Source: Phragmites australis (lineage: Eukaryota > Streptophyta > Magnoliopsida > Poales > Poaceae). From it: a DNA stretch of 64,000 nt. Of this stretch, positions 57,251 through 64,000 are shown in pieces. The translations under genes and the position numbers were made by a program. The stretch covers positions 12,035,501 through 12,099,500 of the forward strand of contig NC_084942.1 in assembly GCF_958298935.1 (NCBI RefSeq), in the 5' to 3' direction. Below the pieces are notes generated by a model, which searched no databases, was not told where the DNA came from, and worked only from the letters and a program-made list of their open reading frames with translations. The number at the start of each line of letters is the position of its first letter. Position 1 is the stretch's first letter.

Positions 57251-58380
57251 AAACTCGACAACTAAAATAGCAGAGACTCGATGCTAGAATCTATAATACG
57301 ATGACTAAGACCAACAACAAAGACACCGATGATGGACTCAAACTCAACAACGCAAAAACTGAAAACAAAATTGTGAAAGGCACAATGTGATTTGGATAGC
57401 GAAAAAATTAAGATCTAAATCTTTTTGTGGGTCAATTTTCTGGACTATAGGTAAAGGAACATGATTAAACAAAGGGGATAACTGAGAGTACCTAACGAGC
57501 AATCAAAGCTCTGATACCACTTGGTGGGAGTTTACCGATCTTTCGAAGATAATATGATAAGTTGATTAGTGAAGTGTCGACGTTGATGATTCAAATGCTA
57601 AGAACAGAACAGATCGAGAACCCTCGCAACCACTACAATACTACTTCGTAGTTATCAACAGTACAAAGACATAGTTGACCTCAATAAAAAGGCTTTTCCT
57701 GCAAGCGAATCAAGAACACAAACAAGAATAGGTAGATACAATCTGAATATTGCTAATTACCAATTAAGTACTCAAGTTGGGGTTCCACAAACTGAACAGG
57801 CGGTGAAACTGTCTAAAACAGAATAATCTAAGCAACCTGACCCTAAACTATGATAGCTATTGTATATATATATATATATGGGGGGGGGGACGTGAGGAGG
57901 TTGACCTAGGGTTGTGCAGTCATGGAAAGAGCCATACACAACCTGGACTCCAACCCTGACACGCTTACAAGGCTTGGCAAGGCCCACAACGGTGATGCAA
58001 CAACTTATTTTAATGACTTTGGTTAATCTATAAAGAATCTAAGGGTGAGGCTAGATACATTAGAAAGGTCTCATCATAAGCTTTCCAATAAGTCCAATAT
58101 CGTCTCAATTGGACTTTGTATATGAAAGTTATGCTTGTTTTACTGACGTGCTGTCCTGAGACTCGAGTAGATTTTAGAGTTTGACTAGAGCTCGACTTCG
58201 AGTCCGAGTAGACTTGACCCTCGAGTGATGATATCCAGATAGGGTTGTGGTGCTTCTCCCATGTTCCTAAGCAACAAAATAACACAAAATCTTAGTAGTA
58301 TCCTACTCTTTACTAAGAAAGTTTGAATAATGAGGAACGAGTTCACCTTGTGTGTATCCGAAGGAGTGATGTCCTCATCA
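57251..58380 (-). mobile_element. Element F: leader plus 5' LTR of an E-related Gypsy
   Basis: The leader (about 57260-57520), primer site (CTCTGATACCACT at 57509-57521) and LTR (57522-58380) align in order with the leader, primer site and LTR of element E, on the same strand. Shared stretches include CAACAACGC, GTCGACGTTGATGAT, GGGGTTCCACAAAC and GTGATGTCCTCATCA. All coding sequence is missing; the leader ends at a minisatellite. It is truncated, so no target duplication can be tested. Confidence 0.75.
57522..58380 (-). repeat. LTR of element F
   Basis: It starts TGGTGGGAGTTTACCG, where E has TGATGAGC, and ends GTGATGTCCTCATCA. A (TA)n run followed by a G run lies at about 57866-57889. Confidence 0.72.
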
Positions 58381-58583
58381 CTAAAGAGTTGACCGCACGA
58401 CGCGCGAGGATGAGGTCATCGTATTCCTCGAATTCTTTGCTGCTGGCCTTCATTTCCCGTAGATAGCTATGCTGGCTGGTGTGCTAAACCGGTAAGAGCT
58501 GGAGTCCCAAGGTCAAAAACCTAGCGCCACGGCCTTCGCGTACTTGCACTATGCGCATTGTCAACCGAAGAAGCTACAGGTGA

Positions 58584-58874
58584 ATGGGGAGGAGCATGTT
58601 GCCTCGTACAACAGTGTCTCCTTTGTTCCCTTCGTGGGTGGAGGTGCCTGTTAAGGCCCAATGGAATCAGTATGGTAATGACTGGATCGAGTTCTTGTTC
58701 TACCGCCAGATTCCTAAATGGTTGAAGATGTCCTCCGATGCCAAAGAAATCCTCTTCCAAAGAAGAACGATGGTAGAGTTCACGGATATCATCAAGGCTA
58801 TGAGGAACCATCCAAACAGTATTCTAATTAATCATTATGTCGATCATTTACTTAATCCTGAATTCAATGATTAA
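58584..58874 (+). other. Unrecognised 96-codon open frame
   Basis: The frame reads MGRSMLPRTTVSPLFPSWVE and then WNQYGNDWIEFLFYRQIPKW. Its C-terminal 20 residues overlap the start of the dispersed repeat at 58801. It may be a remnant of retroelement-associated coding sequence; no known motif is seen. Confidence 0.25.
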
Positions 58875-61242
58875 CCAGAATACTATCCCGGTAGTCCCGG
58901 CACGTGTTGTGCCCAAGATCGGAACACACGCCTTTCCAACATAAGCAATCACAACCAATCTTAATAAAGAGCGAGTAATTAAACTATATTACAAGTTCTT
59001 AAGAATTTACAAGTTTAACAATTTATAGCAAAAGAGATCTAGGAGGATGCTAAAACCGATCAACTCCTAACCAAAAGAGAACTACGCAGCGGAAAAAAAA
59101 GCTATAGACCACAAAAGGTGGGTGAAGCCATATGCCCTTAGGCTTCACTCCAAAAGCGCGACCACTGAGCAGTTGCCTACTCATGCCCACCACCCTCGGC
59201 AGGCGTGAAGTAGCCAAACACCACCACTTCCTCACCTGCAAAACCTACAGGGCAGCTGAGTACGAAGGTACTTGCAAGACTTAACCATATAGGGTACATA
59301 TAAATAACCCGACTCCAAGGATCATGCATTCGACAATTAGCAAGAAAAATGCCACAAGGTTAAATACATTAATATGCTTAAGCAACCTAGACACATATGT
59401 GCGAGCACCTATGCTTAACCAACATACCCTATAACCAACAACTTGCACATAAATGTAAATGGAAACATAGTAATACATCAATAGCCAACATCAACATTTC
59501 CCAACAGACCATCCATACTATTGTCCCGCACTTGTAACTCTACGACCGATGTAGATGGACAGAAGCATGCTCATGACCGAGAGCATGGCAATTCAAATTG
59601 TTTTTACACCCTGCGGGGTGATACTCTTTTACCCACACAGCATGAGAATCATTCGACTTGTGCAACCTGCTAAAGTTCACACAAGGGGGTACTCGTGAAA
59701 ACCTTTCCTAATAAGCCCTAACCATTTGATACATGGTGCGGAGGTATCTAGAACTACTCCCAAAGCACACTAGATACCTCTAAGAGCCAGCCTGCCCAAA
59801 CCATCGATGTTCAGGCCCAAATGATCACAGCTATGGAGGTATTCGAATTACCTTACTATTAGATCAGCATGTGGTGAGTATAGTAAGTGCTAAAGCCAAC
59901 AGCACCGATGGATGGTGCTTAACCAATGCAAAGTGGTCTACAGTGTCCAGGCTCCTCTCCCGAACTACCTCGAGGAACTCCTCTAAGGCAGAAGACACCC
60001 CTAACACCGCCCACATCTCATCTCATCCTCACAACTCACCCAACCATCATCATCACTCCATCATTGATACCATTGTACATGTAATTGAAGCCTATGCTCG
60101 CGAACGATGAAATATTTCACCGCTCGACTTCTACCATGGACCTATGCAATGCTAAGAATCTCGTATCACAATTGAATTAGATATCATTATATTTATACCC
60201 ATGCTACAAGGATATGGATCATCAAATATCCAAGGTAGGAGGAAATGCATCATAATAGGGGCTACTCAATTTCCTGACATCGACTTGCTTCACATACAAA
60301 GATACATAAGCATAGTTTATCAATTTTAGACTCCACAATTCAAATCAAGGGTGCAATATGCTTAGATGCTTGCCTTGCTGCTTTGGCGGTTGTCCGATAC
60401 TCCTTGCACAACACTCACAGAACTTCAGGAGGTTGGCGTCACCTTCAACCACGGTCACTTCATGTTCCGGTTCTTCGCTCACTGAAGAAGAACGCATGCA
60501 ATGATGAGCATGAATGAAGTGCAACAATGCATGCTACAATATGCACATGATGAAATGCCATAAAATATGCCATATAATTCTTAAAACATTTTTCCTTGCT
60601 AGAACTAGTTACTAGAAGACAAGCAAAATTGGTTTCACCCATTTTGGACTTGTAAAGAATTAACGATGAATTAATGAAGCCTTAACCTAATTAATTTATC
60701 TCAGAAATTTAATTAATTATTTCATGGCTGGGGATATTTTTAATAGGTATAGGAGGTTATTATGAAACCAACAAAATTGGTTTCATAATTGTTGCAGCTA
60801 CAGACAATTTATTACGAATTTTACAAGTTATCATCAAAGGTAGAGAAAAAAGAAAAAACCTTGAGGAACAGTAACATTCGGATTATCCGGGTTGGGCCGG
60901 ACACTCCAGGTTTCGGACCCTCCGGTGAACCTCCGGGTGATGGTCCTCGGTTTTTTTTTTTTGGCTAGGATCACTCGGAACCTCTAGGTTGTGACCCAGA
61001 TACTCTAGGTGAGGTCAGAAAATGTGGATTTTCTCCCGGGATCTCTTTGGCCACTGTTCCGGTGACTTTTGGGGTGGGGATTTTGGACCTAGAGAATCAT
61101 ATTGACCTCCTCTACCGCGTAGAATAACAAGCACATGCCAAAAATGACCGAAACTCGACTATTTCTTCTAATGGTGGTGGAAGCCATTGTTGAGCTCGGT
61201 GAGCTCAAATTCGGTCGATCTAGCCATGGGGAAGGAATGGTG
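58801..61242. repeat. LTR-like non-coding repeat unit, copy 1
   Basis: It starts TGAGGAACCATCCAAAC and shares ordered blocks with 61243-64000: AACCAGAATAC, CGGTAGTCCCGGCACGTGTT, ATATGCCCTTAGGCT, GACTCCAAGGATCATGCAT, CATGCTCATGACCGAGAGC, and AACACCGCCCACA. No protein is encoded. Its size and TG start suggest a long LTR of a large non-autonomous retroelement, but ends and orientation are not proved. Confidence 0.5.
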
Positions 61243-64000
61243 TGAGGAACCGTCCAAATAGTATTCTAATTAATCATCAGGAGGATCATTATTCATAATC
61301 ACAACCTCGACGATTAACCAGAATACCATTCCGGTAGTCCCGGCACGTGTTTTGTGCCCAGGATCGGAACACATGCCTTCCAACTCAAATATCACAACAC
61401 AGTTTAATAGAGAGCAAATAATTAAACTGGATTACCATTGTTAAACAAGCAACTGCTTCCACAATTTACAACAAAAGAGGAACAACAACAACTACTATGC
61501 AGCGGAAGAAAAACCTATACAACAAAAGAGTATGGAGCCATATGCCCTTAGGCTCCATACCAAAAGCGCCGGAGTTCGGAGTAGAAGGTGCTACTCCTGC
61601 CCGCCACCCTGATCGGCAGGCACAAAGTAGCCGAACACAGCCTCTTCTTCGCCGACCTGCGAACCTGAAAGCAACTTAAGGGCAGCACCCTTAGTACGAA
61701 GGTACTAGCAAGTCTTACACAGTATGAGTATATATATTCTCGACTCCAAGGATCATGCATTTAAAGCTGTAGCAAGGATTAAGACATGTTTAAGTTCATT
61801 AAGTGGTAAGCAACCTAGACTCTAGGTGTAAGCAACTGACTTAACCAACCACCGACTCAAACCCTGCCAACCAACTGATCAAAACAGATATATAACAACA
61901 AGTGTATAAAAGCAAACCATTCCCACCAAACCACCAACCACATACCGACCAAGCCACCCCAATCCAACCATGCCACAACCCACATCGAAACTCTACGACC
62001 AAAACATGGTCGCTCGGTGGAGATAAGCGATAGCGATGCTCATGACCGAGAGCGCGGCAGTTCGAACTGATTATACACCCTGCAGGGGGATACTCCTGGA
62101 CCCACACGACACAGGGACCATACGGCTTGTGCCACCCGCTAAGATGCACACAAGGGGGCACCCGTGACAACCTTTCCCAACCAGGCCCAACCATGTGGAT
62201 CAACCATAGCTCGGCGAGGCGGTATTAGAACTACTCCTCGAGCAAACTAATACCGCTAAAAGCCCGGACTCAAACCGGACTCACACCGTCTATGACGAGG
62301 CCCACATGACCACGTCTGCGAAGGTAATCGGCTCGCCTACCATTATATCAGCATGTGGTGAGTAAGGTAAGTGCTAAAGCCGACTACACCGATGATCAGT
62401 GCTTAACCGGTGCAAGCGGTCTACGGTGTCCGGGTTCCCTTCCCGAACTGCCTGAGGACTCCTCGTGAGCAGATGACACCCCTAACACCGCCCACACCTC
62501 GTCTCAACTCACCACTCACCATACCGACTCATCCTCAACACAACCACAAGTGTGAACAAGTAATAAGCCCTAGGCTCGCGACAACGGTGGACGCCGTCGT
62601 CGACTTCTACCGGAAAGCCTAAGTACCACTAAGCATAGCGAACTATAAGTAGACCTCGATGACTCCACTAGGCTCCTAGGAACAACACGGCACGTGACCA
62701 AAATGGGAGAATGCATAGGCATAGGTTCTACCCAACTCGGTACCCGACACATGCAATGTATACATAAGCGTAGATAACATATTAGATTTCAATTTGACAC
62801 GGTGCAATATGATAGATGCTTGCCTTGCTGCCCTAGCTGCTGCTCACAGCTACCCGAGTCACGATCACCACTGCGGGAACCTCCGGGTACAGCCTCGTTC
62901 GCCGGGTCGAAGTTCCCTAAAAGAATCGCGCATGCAATGTAATGAATATGAATGACATGCAATGAAAGATGCTTCACTGTAAGACAGCAGCGGAGATGCA
63001 ATGCACTTATGCCATGAGTTAAAAGCCTGAAGGATTTCCTTATTTGAATTATTGTTTAACATTTAACAACTTATTAATCCTCAGTAAGCATTTCATAAAC
63101 CCTAGCATTTTTTTATGAACATGGCATAATTTAACAAGACTAACAGAATTTGATTTACCAATTTTGGACTCATCAAAAATTGTTTATGAATTATTAAAGA
63201 TTAAACCCATTCATTAATTGAATAAAATTAATTATACCTTTCACAACACCTAGTATTTTTCATGTGCAGAGTATGATAATACAAGGCCAACAAAATTAGA
63301 TTCATCAATTTTGGAAACACCAAACTTTAATTAGGAATTATCAAAGCCTAGACATAATTTATTAACTCAATAATTCACAGCACCTATTTCATGGCCACTG
63401 GCATTTTTAATGGACAGATCATGACACAACAAAAACAACAAAATTGGTTTTAGTAATTTTGGAGCTCTACACAATTTCCTATGCATTTTTCAAGTCTTCA
63501 GCCGATTTAATCATTAAACAAATATTCTAATTCGCATTTTCCGGAGTTTTCCCGATTAATAAAAATGCCCGAAATATTTTTTGCACACCCGGCCGGTTAG
63601 CCACTGAGGCTGACAGTGGGCCCGGTGGCTTTGACCCGGGTCAAAATTGACCCGCACCCAGTACCCCACGCCGGCGGCTCGGGCGACGTCGCCGGCGGCG
63701 AACGGCGGTCTGAACGGCCCGGCCGAAGGTGGCAACAGCACCAGCACGAGCACGTGGTCACGGTGGGGGTACATGTCGACGCCGGCGATGGCCGGAGCAC
63801 GGCGATCGGCGGCGAGGGGCAAAACCAATCCGGCGGCGGCACGGCTTTGACGCGCCGAAGACGAACGGCGACGCAACAGACTCGGGTGAGGGCAGCTATA
63901 GCTTCTACGAGGGCGCGTGGACCAAATGGCGCGGCCCAACGCTGAAGAACTCGACGGTGGCATGGCCGGCGGCGAGAGCTATGGCGCGGCGGCAGCCGGT
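61243..64000. repeat. LTR-like non-coding repeat unit, copy 2 (runs off the right edge)
   Basis: It starts TGAGGAACCGTCCAAAT and follows copy 1 directly in the same orientation, with the same block order. From about 63580 the sequence becomes GC-rich (open frames in several registers, no motif), which could be the far end of the unit or of a gene beyond the window. Confidence 0.5.

Noticed and set aside
1..64000. tRNA genes, rRNA genes, CRISPR arrays or bacterial operons
   Set aside because: None was seen by eye. The tRNA-like motifs present are retroelement primer-binding sites, and the tandem repeats lack CRISPR spacing. A tRNAscan run could still find a tRNA that I missed.

Overview
This is a stretch of nuclear DNA from a grass (Poaceae). 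The coding segments have plant introns, the intergenic space and introns are filled with LTR retrotransposons of grass-typical Copia and Gypsy lineages, and there are MITE-like repeats and a captured pentatricopeptide-repeat (PPR) gene fragment. No bacterial features, CRISPR arrays or rRNA genes were seen. I cannot name the species from sequence alone.

The window is organised around one host gene, on the + strand: a ULP2-class SUMO protease. At least 15 coding exons run from about 6.15 kb to 44.24 kb. Their phases join without a break into a 1,054-residue reading frame from the first in-frame ATG at 6165. The exon set carries the full C48 protease signature: His388, Asp421, Gln470 and Cys476. 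It is followed by a long acidic C-terminal tail with degenerate internal repeats and a basic end. The true N-terminus is not resolved; a GC/CT-rich leader lies at about 4.1-4.9 kb.

The gene is about 40 kb long because its introns are full of transposons. Intron 6731-13601 holds a decayed Copia element (6981-11706) and a PIF/Harbinger-like DNA element (11792-13360, TAA target duplication) that carries a PPR gene fragment. Intron 16645-18069 holds a small MULE-like element. Intron 20025-21173 holds a foldback MITE. The intron directly after the catalytic-Cys exon (22063-42473, 20.4 kb) holds a five-element nest. Element A (Gypsy-type, pol deleted, + strand, 22465-41947, target duplication GTAAC) contains B (TRIM-like, minus strand, 23876-41381). 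B contains Copia C in one LTR (23990-28526) and Copia D1 in its interior (28655-40292, AAGTC). D1's gag contains D2, a second copy of the same family (33425-39192, GACCC).

Left of the gene (1-3.8 kb) are a Copia element and the Gypsy gag it interrupted, both minus strand. Right of the gene (44.2-64 kb) is intergenic DNA. It includes a 50-bp AT-rich tandem array, a near-perfect 81-bp triplication, a Gypsy element E with 0.9-kb LTRs (47379-55104, target duplication AGGGC), a second copy of the foldback MITE type, a minisatellite, a relative of E (F, LTR 57522-58380), and two related non-coding repeat units that fill 58.8-64 kb. No novel protein system was found. The most notable points are the protease gene with its nested retroelement intron, a probable GC-AG intron, the captured PPR fragment and the same-family nested insertion.
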